A stretch of 64,000 nt of DNA. Source: Vibrio zhugei. Lineage in GTDB: Bacteria > Pseudomonadota > Gammaproteobacteria > Enterobacterales > Vibrionaceae. This document shows positions 45,403 to 55,432 of the stretch, one piece after another. The DNA lies in NCBI RefSeq assembly GCF_003716875.1, contig NZ_CP033078.1, forward strand, positions 1,736,001-1,800,000. The letters run 5' to 3'. Every line of letters begins with the position of its first letter. Positions within the stretch are counted from its first letter, which is position 1. The translations under genes were made by a program, and so were the position numbers. The notes below the pieces were generated by a model. The model saw only the letters and a list, made by a program, of their open reading frames with translations. It made no database searches and had not been told where the DNA came from.

Positions 45403-46416
45403 ATGGCCAGAAAACATATCTATATCGCTTATACAGGCGGCACTATCGGCATGACGAAATCGGACCACGGCTATGTGCCAGTGGCGGGCTACATGGAAAA
45501 ACAATTGGCAAACATGCCAGAGTTTCATCGTGAAGAGATGCCAGAGTATACGATTAAAGAGTACGACCCACTCATCGACTCTTCCGATATGACCCCATCA
45601 GATTGGCAAAAAATTGCCGATGATATTCGTGACAATTACGAACACTATGATGGTTTTGTGATTTTACATGGCACGGATACCATGGCTTACACGGCTTCCG
45701 CTTTGTCATTTATGCTAGAAAATCTTGGCAAGCCCGTTATTGTGACCGGTTCACAGATACCTCTTGCCGAGCTGCGCTCTGATGGCCAAGCGAATTTATT
45801 GAATGCTTTACACATCGCGGCTCGTTTTCCCATCAATGAGGTCACTTTATTTTTTAATAACCAATTGATGCGTGGCAACCGGAGTACGAAATCGCACGCA
45901 GATGGATTTAATGCCTTTACCTCGCCCAACTTGCCACCACTCCTCGAAGCTGGAATCAATATCCAAGTGGGCAGTCATAGTGCGATTGATGTCCGACCTG
46001 ACGGTGACTTCCGTGTCCACAATATTACACCGCAGCCAATCGGTGTGATCACTATGTATCCTGGCATTTCATATGAAGTCATTCGCAATACGCTAATGCA
46101 ACCGGTCAACGCCATGATTTTGCTGACCTTTGGTGTTGGCAATGCCCCACAGAATCCAGAGCTTCTCGCTCAGTTACATGCCGCATCCGAACGTGGCGTG
46201 ATCGTCGTGAATCTGACCCAATGCTTGGCAGGCAAGGTCAATATGGAAGGCTATGCAACCGGCAGCGCCCTGCATGATGCCGGTGTCATTAGCGGTTTTG
46301 ATATGACCCCTGAAGCGGCGCTTGCAAAATTACATTACCTTCTGAGTCAAAATCTGACTTATGAAGAAGTGAAGCAAAAAATGCAGCAAGTACTGCGTGG
46401 TGAAATGTCGCTGTAA
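45403..46416 (+). CDS. ansA: Type I (cytoplasmic) L-asparaginase
   Basis: The 337-residue protein has the two asparaginase threonine motifs (YTGGTIGM near the N-terminus and LHGTDTMAYTASAL) and no signal peptide, so it is the low-affinity cytoplasmic type. It hydrolyses asparagine to aspartate and ammonia. It follows sppA as in E. coli and is separated from it by a terminator. No pncA follows here; a yeaC homologue comes next. Confidence 0.95.
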   Translation: MARKHIYIAYTGGTIGMTKSDHGYVPVAGYMEKQLANMPEFHREEMPEYTIKEYDPLIDSSDMTPSDWQKIADDIRDNYEHYDGFVILHGTDTMAYTASALSFMLENLGKPVIVTGSQIPLAELRSDGQANLLNALHIAARFPINEVTLFFNNQLMRGNRSTKSHADGFNAFTSPNLPPLLEAGINIQVGSHSAIDVRPDGDFRVHNITPQPIGVITMYPGISYEVIRNTLMQPVNAMILLTFGVGNAPQNPELLAQLHAASERGVIVVNLTQCLAGKVNMEGYATGSALHDAGVISGFDMTPEAALAKLHYLLSQNLTYEEVKQKMQQVLRGEMSL

Positions 46417-46422
46417 ACCACA

Positions 46423-46462
46423 AAAAATGCCGTTCTTATCGTTGATAGAGAACGGCATTTTT
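46423..46462. terminator. Bidirectional terminator, ansA / yeaC
   Basis: AAAAATGCCGTTCT and AGAACGGCATTTTT form a 14-bp stem with a 12-base loop and T runs on both strands. Confidence 0.88.
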
Positions 46463-46479
46463 CTCACTAGACTAACCCA

Positions 46480-46770
46480 TCATTTAGGGTCGTCGTTCAT
46501 TTTTATTCGCACTATCTCATCATCTTCGCTTTTAAACTGCTGCTGCAACTCACGCTTTGATTTAAATACCATTTCCCCATGTGTGTCTATTGTCATATGA
46601 TCAGCCTCCACATTGTGCGTTGCTTGATACATCATCACAGCTTGCATAGAGGAATCACGTTGCTGCTGAGTAAGGAGTGAACCATCAGGCCACTTGCCTG
46701 TTTCCACCGCTTGCCGCAAACGTTGATATATATCAGGGGTAATCGCATTGATGAGTTGTTGTTTATCCAT
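46480..46770 (-). CDS. yeaC: YeaC (DUF1315) protein
   Basis: The 96-residue protein matches the DUF1315/YeaC family: ITPDIYQRLRQAVETGKWPDG, LTQQQRDSSMQAVMMYQ and an acidic C-terminus. It has no known function. It occurs near msrB and gapA in E. coli as here, though with the DUF2989 gene between them. It is divergent from that lipoprotein gene. Confidence 0.92.
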   Translation of the reverse strand: MDKQQLINAITPDIYQRLRQAVETGKWPDGSLLTQQQRDSSMQAVMMYQATHNVEADHMTIDTHGEMVFKSKRELQQQFKSEDDEIVRIKMNDDPK

Positions 46771-46895
46771 AACGAATTCTCATGATTAATGAATGAGCTA
46801 TAGAGCCCAAGTCTACAGCATGACAACATAACTTTCTGGCATATTCCGTCAAGACCAACTAAAACAATAAGTGTTATGGATCACAAGTGAACGCT

Positions 46896-47738
46896 ATGAA
46901 TATCATAAAATTAACCTACTTAACGGTTCTCATCGTGCTACTCAACGGATGTTTTGAGAATCGTAAGAATACTACAAAATTGTGTGCCGATAATCCTGGC
47001 CTACAATGCGAGCGCTTGAACATTGATGACGGACAATGCCGTATCACTCGAACGGACTTGATTTGGCAACGATACAGTGTGCTTAAAGACGCATCCATCG
47101 AGAATCTGATTGGTGAATACCATGCCATTGCGGCTTATCAAAAATGCTTGAGCCTGGCCTCACAAATCCGAGCCATTGACCAAACAGAATTAAACCAGAA
47201 ACGATTTCTAGCCCTGAGTAATTCCATCGAAGATGAAAAGACACTCATCACCCGAATTCGTGAACTGAAAAATCCTGAGGCGCTGTATTTTTTATGGAGT
47301 CAAATTGGCGATCATAAGGCGCGCCGGCAGTTTTTGCAGATGGAAGGTCAATCTGAATTGAACACGCCGCAAATGCAATATGCATTAGCGACGTTTTATA
47401 CCACTCGAGATTCTAAAAAAACCATTCAGCTGCTCAATCATGCCCTCGAGCTCTACCACAATGATGACGCGCTTAACCTTGATATTTTAAAAGCATTAGC
47501 CAGTAACTATCAGTTGATCGACCATAAGCCGCAAGCCTATATCTGGGCAATGGTCGCCAAACAATATGGGGTAGAAATTGCATCAGCACAAGAACTCCAA
47601 TTGCTCTACGGTTTTACCCCGCAACAGTATAAAAAGTTCGATGCCATCACCGATAAGGTCATCATCGCCCTGAAAAAAGGAAGCTATCAAGCCAATATGG
47701 TGGCAACGCTACTCAAACAACCGAAGAGCGATTCTTAA
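46896..47738 (+). CDS. DUF2989-type lipoprotein
   Basis: The 280-residue protein has a lipoprotein signal (LTVLIVLLNGC) followed by a Cys-containing segment and helical repeats (YFLWSQIGDHKARRQFLQMEGQ). The pattern matches the DUF2989 proteins of vibrios and shewanellae (family from memory). The function is unknown. An in-frame GTG at 46887 could be the start instead. Neither has a strong ribosome site. It stands between yeaC and msrB on the opposite strand. Confidence 0.8.
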   Translation: MNIIKLTYLTVLIVLLNGCFENRKNTTKLCADNPGLQCERLNIDDGQCRITRTDLIWQRYSVLKDASIENLIGEYHAIAAYQKCLSLASQIRAIDQTELNQKRFLALSNSIEDEKTLITRIRELKNPEALYFLWSQIGDHKARRQFLQMEGQSELNTPQMQYALATFYTTRDSKKTIQLLNHALELYHNDDALNLDILKALASNYQLIDHKPQAYIWAMVAKQYGVEIASAQELQLLYGFTPQQYKKFDAITDKVIIALKKGSYQANMVATLLKQPKSDS

Positions 47739-47787
47739 CCGTTCATTAGGGTGATGTCCCCCTTTGGGGCATCACTTCCACACCTTA

Positions 47788-48201
47788 TTACTCGCCTTCT
47801 TTGTTGAAAATTAACGACACTGAGTTCACACAGTAACGTTCACCGGTGGTATCGGCTGGACCATCAGGGAACACATGTCCTAAATGGCTGTCACATTCTG
47901 CGCAGCGGATTTCTATACGCTCCATACCAAGACTGGTGTCTTTCAAGTACCGGATCGCATCCGACGCCACAGGTGCATCGAAACTAGGCCAACCACAGCC
48001 AGAATCGTACTTGTTATCAGACACAAATAACGGCGAGCGACAACAGGTACAATGGTATATACCAGAGGACGCATTGTGCAATAACGTGCCAGAGTAGGGT
48101 CTCTCTGTGCCCTGTTCTCGGCACACACGAAATTCTTCGTCTGTCAGCTTATTACGCCAATAATCATCTGATTTTATAGATTTTTTATCATCAAGCTTCA
48201 C
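47788..48201 (-). CDS. msrB: Peptide methionine (R)-S-oxide reductase
   Basis: The 137-residue protein has the zinc-binding pairs Cys51/Cys54 and Cys100/Cys103, the motif [11 protein letters not shown] and the catalytic Cys124 ([11 protein letters not shown]). It reduces the R form of methionine sulfoxide in proteins. The start is GTG, with AGAGGGA upstream. It is divergent from gapA, the arrangement in E. coli. Confidence 0.96.
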   Translation of the reverse strand: MKLDDKKSIKSDDYWRNKLTDEEFRVCREQGTERPYSGTLLHNASSGIYHCTCCRSPLFVSDNKYDSGCGWPSFDAPVASDAIRYLKDTSLGMERIEIRCAECDSHLGHVFPDGPADTTGERYCVNSVSLIFNKEGE

Positions 48202-49531
<1,330 letters not shown>

Positions 49532-49555
49532 TGTCTGCATCTCTCTAGAATAAAT

Positions 49556-49580
49556 AAGGTGGCTTCGGCCACCTTTTTTT
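49556..49580 (+). terminator. gapA terminator
   Basis: AAGGTGGC and GCCACCTT with a TTCG tetraloop are followed by a T run, 24 bases after the stop. Confidence 0.95.
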
Positions 49581-49665
49581 ATGTCTGCTTTTTGTGCACA
49601 ATAGTACTATCATCGAATCAATGATTTACTCGACCAATAATAATACCAACGTAAGGGTTCTAAGC

Positions 49666-50556
49666 ATGAATTTATACTCCGCTCCGACTGATTATTCGCT
49701 CACCAAAAGTATTGATTTCATTTACGTGGGTGATTCTAGAGCGATTCGCGTACGCCACCCCAAAGCCAATGGTGTGATTTCGTTACATGGTGCGCACGTT
49801 TTATCTTATCAACCCACAGGCGAAGAAGATCTTATTTGGCTGAGTGAGGACGCTAAATTTGATGGCAAAACAGCCATCCGCGGAGGCATTCCAATCTGTT
49901 GGCCGTGGTTTGCAGACGCCGCTTCCCCAGCTCATGGTTTTGCTCGCACTAGCGAGTGGCAATTGCATGCTTATCAGATCACGCAAGAAAATGCGCTGAT
50001 CACGCTTCAGTTAAAAGACGATCAAGGCACCAATCCCACTTGGCCGCATCCATTCAAAGCTAGGCTGTTATTTGAAGTGGGTGAAGAGCTCAATGTGACA
50101 CTGGAAATCATGAATATTGGCGGCCACCCATGGACATTTACAGGCGCACTGCATACTTACCTCAATATTGGTGATATTGACACGTTGAGCGTGACAGGAT
50201 TAGGGCAAGCGTTTATCGACAAATTAGAAGATGGTACGCCACAAGCCGAACCAGCAACATTGAGTGTGGCTTCAGCTATCGACCGTATCTATACTGAACC
50301 CAAAGAAGAAATTGTAGTGCACGACCCAACATTCGGTCGAGATATCATTATCAAAAACTCAGGACACAATAGTGCTGTGGTATGGAATCCATGGCAAGAA
50401 GGCGCCCAAGCAATGGCTGACATGCCGGATGATGGCTACCAAAACATGCTGTGTGTGGAATCAGCATGGTACGCACCCACAATAGAGGAAGGGCAAATTG
50501 TACAACCTGCAAAAACCTATCAATTGACCACATGTCTCTCGAGCCGCCCACGCTAA
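49666..50556 (+). CDS. yeaD: D-hexose-6-phosphate mutarotase
   Basis: The 296-residue protein has the aldose-1-epimerase fold with the YeaD motifs RGGIPICWPWF, HGFARTSEW and LHTYLNIGDI. It interconverts the anomers of glucose-6-phosphate, next to gapA as in E. coli. I chose the ATG at 49666 because AAGGG lies eight bases upstream and the family starts near here. The upstream frame from 49594 is not conserved. Confidence 0.94.
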   Translation: MNLYSAPTDYSLTKSIDFIYVGDSRAIRVRHPKANGVISLHGAHVLSYQPTGEEDLIWLSEDAKFDGKTAIRGGIPICWPWFADAASPAHGFARTSEWQLHAYQITQENALITLQLKDDQGTNPTWPHPFKARLLFEVGEELNVTLEIMNIGGHPWTFTGALHTYLNIGDIDTLSVTGLGQAFIDKLEDGTPQAEPATLSVASAIDRIYTEPKEEIVVHDPTFGRDIIIKNSGHNSAVVWNPWQEGAQAMADMPDDGYQNMLCVESAWYAPTIEEGQIVQPAKTYQLTTCLSSRPR

Positions 50557-50578
50557 TCACTTTTCCTCTACTCATTTC

Positions 50579-50610
50579 AACCAAGAGCGATGCTTCGCTC
50601 TTGGTATTTT
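50579..50610 (+). terminator. yeaD terminator
   Basis: CCAAGAGCGA and TCGCTCTTGG form a 10-bp stem with a 4-base loop and are followed by TATTTTC. Confidence 0.8.
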
Positions 50611-50660
50611 CAGAGCAGATCGTTACACTACCGCCATTCATTCTACACTAGAGATCATGT

Positions 50661-51479
50661 ATGGCTTACCAATGCCCTTTATGTCACAGCCCAATGACAC
50701 GACAAGCACGCGCCTATGTGTGTGAGAACCGACATCAATTCGATATCGCCAAAGAAGGCTACGTCAATCTCATGCCCGTTCAACATAAGCGTTCAAAAGA
50801 TCCCGGTGACAATAAAGCCATGATTCAAGCGAGACGCCGCTTTCTCAATGGTGGCCACTATGATGCCATGCGCGACCGAGTCGCCGCTCTCTGTGCCGAG
50901 CTCCTCACCAATCACGCCCCTCAGCTTCTCGACTTAGGCTGCGGAGAAGGCTACTACACCACTCATATTGCCAACGTGTTACTCGAACAGCATTCGGATA
51001 CCAAGGTTTATGGGCTAGACATTTCTAAAGTTGCGGTGCGTTTCGCAGCAAAACGTTACCCCGAATGCCACTTTAGTGTTGCATCAAGTCAACGTTTACC
51101 CTTTGCAGATAATAGCCTTGATGCGATCGTGCGAATTTACGCCCCGAGTAGTGCTCAAGAGATGTTACGTTGTATCCGTCCAGGCGGCTTCTTACTCACC
51201 GTAACACCTGCGGCGCGACACCTGTTTGAATACAAAGCTCGTATTTACGATTCAGTCAGACTCCATGAAGAATCGCCTGAAACGCTGGATGGCTTCACTT
51301 TAGAGCATAGTGAAAAGGTCAATTACACCATGACTCTGCCAGGAGACGATGCCTTCGACTTGCTGCAGATGACCCCATTTTATTGGCATGCAAGTGATGA
51401 ATTTCGCCATTCGCTGACTCAGGCAAGCGTTTTCCCCTGTGAGGCAGATTTTATGCTGCATCTATACCGTAAAAAATAG
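50661..51479 (+). CDS. rlmA: 23S rRNA (guanine745-N1)-methyltransferase
   Basis: The 272-residue protein has an N-terminal zinc site (Cys5, Cys8, Cys21, His25) and an SAM-binding Rossmann domain (LLDLGCGEGYYTTHIA, then IYAPSSAQEMLRCIRPGG). These are the RlmA(I) features. It methylates G745 of 23S rRNA. It sits after yeaD and may be separately transcribed because of the intervening terminator. Confidence 0.93.
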   Translation: MAYQCPLCHSPMTRQARAYVCENRHQFDIAKEGYVNLMPVQHKRSKDPGDNKAMIQARRRFLNGGHYDAMRDRVAALCAELLTNHAPQLLDLGCGEGYYTTHIANVLLEQHSDTKVYGLDISKVAVRFAAKRYPECHFSVASSQRLPFADNSLDAIVRIYAPSSAQEMLRCIRPGGFLLTVTPAARHLFEYKARIYDSVRLHEESPETLDGFTLEHSEKVNYTMTLPGDDAFDLLQMTPFYWHASDEFRHSLTQASVFPCEADFMLHLYRKK

Positions 51480-51755
51480 CTTAGTGATTAACCTCACACT
51501 TTTTGATATTCATTGACGTCATGTCCATCGATATTTTTCGCTCCTAACCCTGTACTGAGCTCATTTTCACCTAAATATTATGAACAGTAATCACACTTTT
51601 TGACAATAAATGGACTTATCAAGACATCGAGTATTGTTAGCTCACAGTTAGGCATGGAGTTTGCTTCTTTCTTTTTGCTCGGTAATTGTAAAATCCACGC
51701 AAGTTTTCTGTTGGGTGGCCGATAGCATTACTGAGGACTGACTTAGGAGAGAAGT

Positions 51756-52142
51756 ATGAACCCAGTAGGAACAGGCACAGCGCACCTGAATTCCGCCCAA
51801 GCGGTGAAAACTCATACATCGACCCATTTAGAACAAAAAAAGGTCGAAGTAGATCCGGATTTTTCATTGGTGGAGCATGACAAAAATTCAGATAAGGTCT
51901 CTCTGTCTAAACAGGGGCAAGCCTTAATGAAAACGTTAGAGCACATCGATGAAACCGGGTCATTATCAATGCCTAAAGAGAAAAGCCTGAGTGATAAGGT
52001 AGAATCCTTTACCTATGGTGCTTTGGGCTTAGATAGACCAGATGAAATAAAAAAGAAGACTGAAGAAGATAGCTCATATTCTGCTGGAAAATACTTGAAG
52101 GCAGCGGCGACTATCGGAGGGATTCTACTTGCTGTCGTCTGA
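51756..52142 (+). CDS. Hypothetical protein with C-terminal hydrophobic tail
   Basis: The 128-residue protein is polar and Lys/Glu/Ser-rich for its first 105 residues and ends in a short hydrophobic stretch (AAATIGGILLAVV), which could anchor it in a membrane. No signal peptide is present, so it may be tail-anchored or inserted by another route. A good AGGAGAG ribosome site precedes the ATG. The gene is alone, followed by a terminator. I do not recognise the family. Confidence 0.75.
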   Translation: MNPVGTGTAHLNSAQAVKTHTSTHLEQKKVEVDPDFSLVEHDKNSDKVSLSKQGQALMKTLEHIDETGSLSMPKEKSLSDKVESFTYGALGLDRPDEIKKKTEEDSSYSAGKYLKAAATIGGILLAVV

Positions 52143-52173
52143 TGATTGATCACTTTTAAGCACTCCTGCGCTA

Positions 52174-52200
52174 AAAAAGGCACCCTCAGTGCCTTTTTCT
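52174..52200 (+). terminator. Terminator after the 128-residue hypothetical gene
   Basis: AAAAAGGCAC and GTGCCTTTTT pair around a 5-base loop and run into TTTC, about 30 bases after the stop. Confidence 0.9.
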
Positions 52201-52302
52201 TTCTTCTTAACTCTCTCGCTCCTCTCCTTTTTATCAGCGCAACTGATTCATATTGTGTGACGACACTTTTTTACTATGTACTGGCCATTCGAGGGCGTAG
52301 CT

Positions 52303-53034
52303 ATGCATTTTCTATTCATACTTGTTGTAAGCTTTGGGATCATCGTCCCAACGGCGTCAGCGAGCGTCATTACGGCCGCGCAATCCCCTTGGCCGCCTTT
52401 TATTAATGACGATGACGCTAACCCTGGATTAGTCGTAGAGATAGTTACCGCTGCTTATCAGACCCAAGGGTATGAATTACAGTTTGACGTACTCCCATGG
52501 CTGAGAGCATTAAAGTCAGCGAAAACGACAAGAATCGATGTAATCCCTGCTCTCTGGTATACAAGAAAACGATCCAAACACTATCTGTACAGTGATGCTT
52601 ACTTAGTTAATGAAATCACGTTCGTTAAACGTGCTAGCGATCCATTTAAGTATTCAGGTGTCAGCAGTTTGGATGGAAAAAAAGTCGGAGGCATCGGCGC
52701 TTATCACTATGATAGCGTCTTTTTATCTGCGCAGAATGTCGAAAAAATTACAGCTGATCGGCTAATGGTCAATTTAAAACGTCTCATCTCCGGGCATATT
52801 GACTTAGCCGTCAGTGATAGAATTGTCGCAAGCCACACTATCAAACAATCGAGCTTGTCCGCCTCTCATTTTGCATTCAGCGACACTTCCCTCTCAACCA
52901 CGCCATTATATCTTGCTATCAGTGTACATCACCCTAATGCCCAGCGTTATGTGGACGCCTTCAATCAAGGATTAGCCGAAATCAAACGTAATGGGCAACT
53001 GCGGCGTATCGAAGTGAAATATGGTATAGATTAA
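52303..53034 (+). CDS. Periplasmic solute-binding protein (SBP_bac_3-like)
   Basis: The 243-residue protein begins with a signal peptide (MHFLFILVVSFGIIVPTASAS) followed by a two-lobed SBP_bac_3-type domain: ITAAQSPWPPFINDDDANPGLVVEIV, LDVLPWLRALKSAKTT, and a second lobe with a hinge. Many such proteins without a cognate ABC transporter act as sensors. No transporter genes are beside it. It is convergent with a CHASE-GGDEF gene. I chose the ATG at 52303 because GAGG lies nine bases upstream. Confidence 0.85.
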   Translation: MHFLFILVVSFGIIVPTASASVITAAQSPWPPFINDDDANPGLVVEIVTAAYQTQGYELQFDVLPWLRALKSAKTTRIDVIPALWYTRKRSKHYLYSDAYLVNEITFVKRASDPFKYSGVSSLDGKKVGGIGAYHYDSVFLSAQNVEKITADRLMVNLKRLISGHIDLAVSDRIVASHTIKQSSLSASHFAFSDTSLSTTPLYLAISVHHPNAQRYVDAFNQGLAEIKRNGQLRRIEVKYGID

Positions 53035-53148
53035 ACGATGCTATCGATCCCACTCGGGGCAAGTGGAGTCATCCACAGTGAATAGGGCTAGTAACACTAT
53101 AAAAAAACCGTTCTACATCAGAACGGCTCAATGTTTAACATGGGTATC

Positions 53149-54495
53149 TTATGTTCTCGCTTGTTTTTTTGCGTATTTATCTTGGTACATTTCTTCATCA
53201 GCTTGTACCAGCAAGTCATCCAATGTCGCTTTTCTATCGCTGGCAATTGCCACGCCTATCGCGACGGAAACATAGAGAACAATGTCATTCGCAATAAAAG
53301 GATGCGTAGCAAAGTATCGTTCTATTTTATCGAGCACCGCCTTCACCTGACCTGACTTATGGACATCAATTAAAACAATAATGAATTCATCACCGCCAAT
53401 CCTTGCGACTAAATCCGTTTCACGAATTAAGCTGGCTAACCCTTCGGCCACAAATTTTAAATATTCATCACCAATATTATGCCCGTAGGTATCATTCACT
53501 TTCTTAAAACCGTTCAAGTCAATACTGAATAGAGAGAATGGCGGTTTTGTTCGGCTATTGAGAGTGTTGCGTATATACTGAATCGCATGACGCCTATTGG
53601 AAATATGGGTCAGTTCATCTTGCAGGGCATGGCGTCTTGTATTCGTATATCCCCTGAACATTAGGAATGCAATGACGTAAGCCATCACACACAAGGATAT
53701 AGCACTCACACAGGCCAACATCGTATAGCGAGTCACATCTAGATTATTCGCAAAATCTGCTTTTGCTTCTAACCGCCATTTAGAATTTGGCAGGTGGATA
53801 GGTAACTGAATATCGGGCTTATCTAGAAAACCATCGCCATATAAAATGGTATTGCCTTTACTAAGCGTGACGTACGCGTTGCGTATATCCCGTATTCCAA
53901 CCGCAGTCAACATCGACTGATAATCAAATACGATACTTACTCCGCCCCAATAATCCTGATTGAGAGGGAAGTCAGTAAAAATAGGATAACGGGCAATGAT
54001 CGCTTTTCCTCCTTGTACCAAGTTAACAGGCCCAGTAATGTGTACTCGCCCAAGCTCTCTCGCATTTAACACGCTAGCATATTGCTCTGGACGAGTGCGA
54101 AAATCCAACCCAATCGCTCGTTCATTGCCTTCTAAGGGATACACATTGCTAAGAATATCGTTCGGTGCAATGCCCATGTTGCGGACATATTGAGCTTTAG
54201 TAAGCACTTTCTCTGATATCGAGTGCCACTCTTTTAATGCCAGCTCAGGATTAATGGTCACTATCATCGCTAAACTGTCCGCGAGGTAAGTATCCATAAA
54301 AATAGCCGCCTCTATATTGGCTCTAACCAAGGAAACTTGAGACTCAAGCTCATGTTTTTGTTCCTTGGCAATCCGTTCAAACACTTCTTGTGTCACAAAA
54401 CGAACAAACACAATCGACACCATCAAGAACACAAGAGAAACGACAAACAGCCTCTTTTTTTCGCTCGCTTTCAAATCTTGTAAAAAACGCTTCAT
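53149..54495 (-). CDS. CHASE-domain diguanylate cyclase
   Basis: The 448-residue protein has a membrane helix (about 15-33), a periplasmic CHASE-like domain (IAPNDILSNVYPLEGNERAIGLDF), a second helix (about 256-280) and a cytoplasmic GGDEF domain. The active-site GGDEF is intact at residues 367-371, and the product-inhibition site RETD (RxxD) lies five residues before it, so c-di-GMP feedback is expected. It is predicted to make c-di-GMP in response to a small periplasmic ligand. It lies between a solute-binding gene and the Tad operon. Confidence 0.92.
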   Translation of the reverse strand: MKRFLQDLKASEKKRLFVVSLVFLMVSIVFVRFVTQEVFERIAKEQKHELESQVSLVRANIEAAIFMDTYLADSLAMIVTINPELALKEWHSISEKVLTKAQYVRNMGIAPNDILSNVYPLEGNERAIGLDFRTRPEQYASVLNARELGRVHITGPVNLVQGGKAIIARYPIFTDFPLNQDYWGGVSIVFDYQSMLTAVGIRDIRNAYVTLSKGNTILYGDGFLDKPDIQLPIHLPNSKWRLEAKADFANNLDVTRYTMLACVSAISLCVMAYVIAFLMFRGYTNTRRHALQDELTHISNRRHAIQYIRNTLNSRTKPPFSLFSIDLNGFKKVNDTYGHNIGDEYLKFVAEGLASLIRETDLVARIGGDEFIIVLIDVHKSGQVKAVLDKIERYFATHPFIANDIVLYVSVAIGVAIASDRKATLDDLLVQADEEMYQDKYAKKQART

Positions 54496-54787
54496 TAAAT
54501 ATTTAGCACCTATTTATGAATCACACTTAGCTCACTCTATATCAATAGTTTGATAAGAATAATAAGACCTTTGACAAAGTGTAGTACATATCACTCATGG
54601 TATGTGAAGAAACAGCAATACTCCGTGCTATGAACGTCTTGATGAATAAAAACGACTGTCAAAAACAGTCAATATGATTACGTTACCGCACTTTAATCTC
54701 ATCAATAAGCGGATATTCACAATACTACCGCCAAAAAAAAGCAGCCATTAAGGGCTGCTTTCTCCAAAATAAACGAAAATGTAATGC
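54496..54787. other. Intergenic region between the cyclase and Tad OmpA gene
   Basis: No gene is seen. It contains the cyclase promoter region, a small hairpin GACTGT/ACAGTC at 54654-54670, and the ompA-family terminator at 54733-54762. Confidence 0.55.
54733..54762 (-). terminator. Terminator at the end of the Tad operon
   Basis: AAAGCAGCC and GGCTGCTTT form a stem with a CTTAAT loop and a T run on the minus strand, 25 bases after the OmpA-family stop. It marks the operon end. Confidence 0.88.
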
Positions 54788-55420
54788 TCATTTATCAGGC
54801 GCATGGTCTTTTAAAATAATTTCAACTCGGCGATTTAATTGTCGACCATACCGCGTTGCATTGGTTGCTATCGGCTGATTTTCACCTTGACTACTGGTCA
54901 CCAGTGCTACATTGGTGGTATTTGTCTTAATACGCTGGGATACGGTTTGTGCACGTTGTGAACCCAGCCTGGCGTTATAAGCAATCGACCCTGTGCTATC
55001 GGTATGCCCGACTACGGACACATCAGGCACCGCTTGGAGCGCGAGCACCAAACGGGATAATACTTGCTGGTCGGTCTGACTCATTGCCGAGCTATCAAAC
55101 TCAAAGTGAAAACGCGCAATATTCGCCGTTGTATCCCAATAGCCTTGGCTTAAAAAATAGCTCACACAATCAGCAGGTAACTGAGCGGGATGAATATGAG
55201 TTTTAATCCAGGCAATATCCGCTACAGAGTCAACGGTGCCACTTTGCGCACGGTCGCCAGGATACATCACCAACGTTTTGCCATGAGTTTCAGTGTGAAC
55301 GTCATACGATTCCACATTCTTGTGATGCTGACATAGGTACGAGTACAACGATGTCTCTTGCGCCACCGCACCAAAAGAAAGGGGCCCAGCCATCAAGGCA
55401 ATAATAAGCTTCAGTTTCAT
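54788..55420 (-). CDS. OmpA-family protein of the Tad locus
   Basis: The 210-residue protein has a signal peptide (MKLKLIIALMAGPLSFGAVAQ) and a C-terminal OmpA-like peptidoglycan-binding domain (FHFEFDSSAMSQTDQQVLSRLV...GHTDSTGSIAYNARLGSQRA...NRRVEI). Two Cys in the N-terminal part (Cys30, Cys86) could form a disulfide. Vibrio Tad loci often end with such a gene, which may tie the pilus machine to the cell wall. AGGATAGACAG precedes the ATG. It starts 12 bases after tadG. Confidence 0.9.
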   Translation of the reverse strand: MKLKLIIALMAGPLSFGAVAQETSLYSYLCQHHKNVESYDVHTETHGKTLVMYPGDRAQSGTVDSVADIAWIKTHIHPAQLPADCVSYFLSQGYWDTTANIARFHFEFDSSAMSQTDQQVLSRLVLALQAVPDVSVVGHTDSTGSIAYNARLGSQRAQTVSQRIKTNTTNVALVTSSQGENQPIATNATRYGRQLNRRVEIILKDHAPDK

Positions 55421-55432
55421 CTGTCTATCCTT

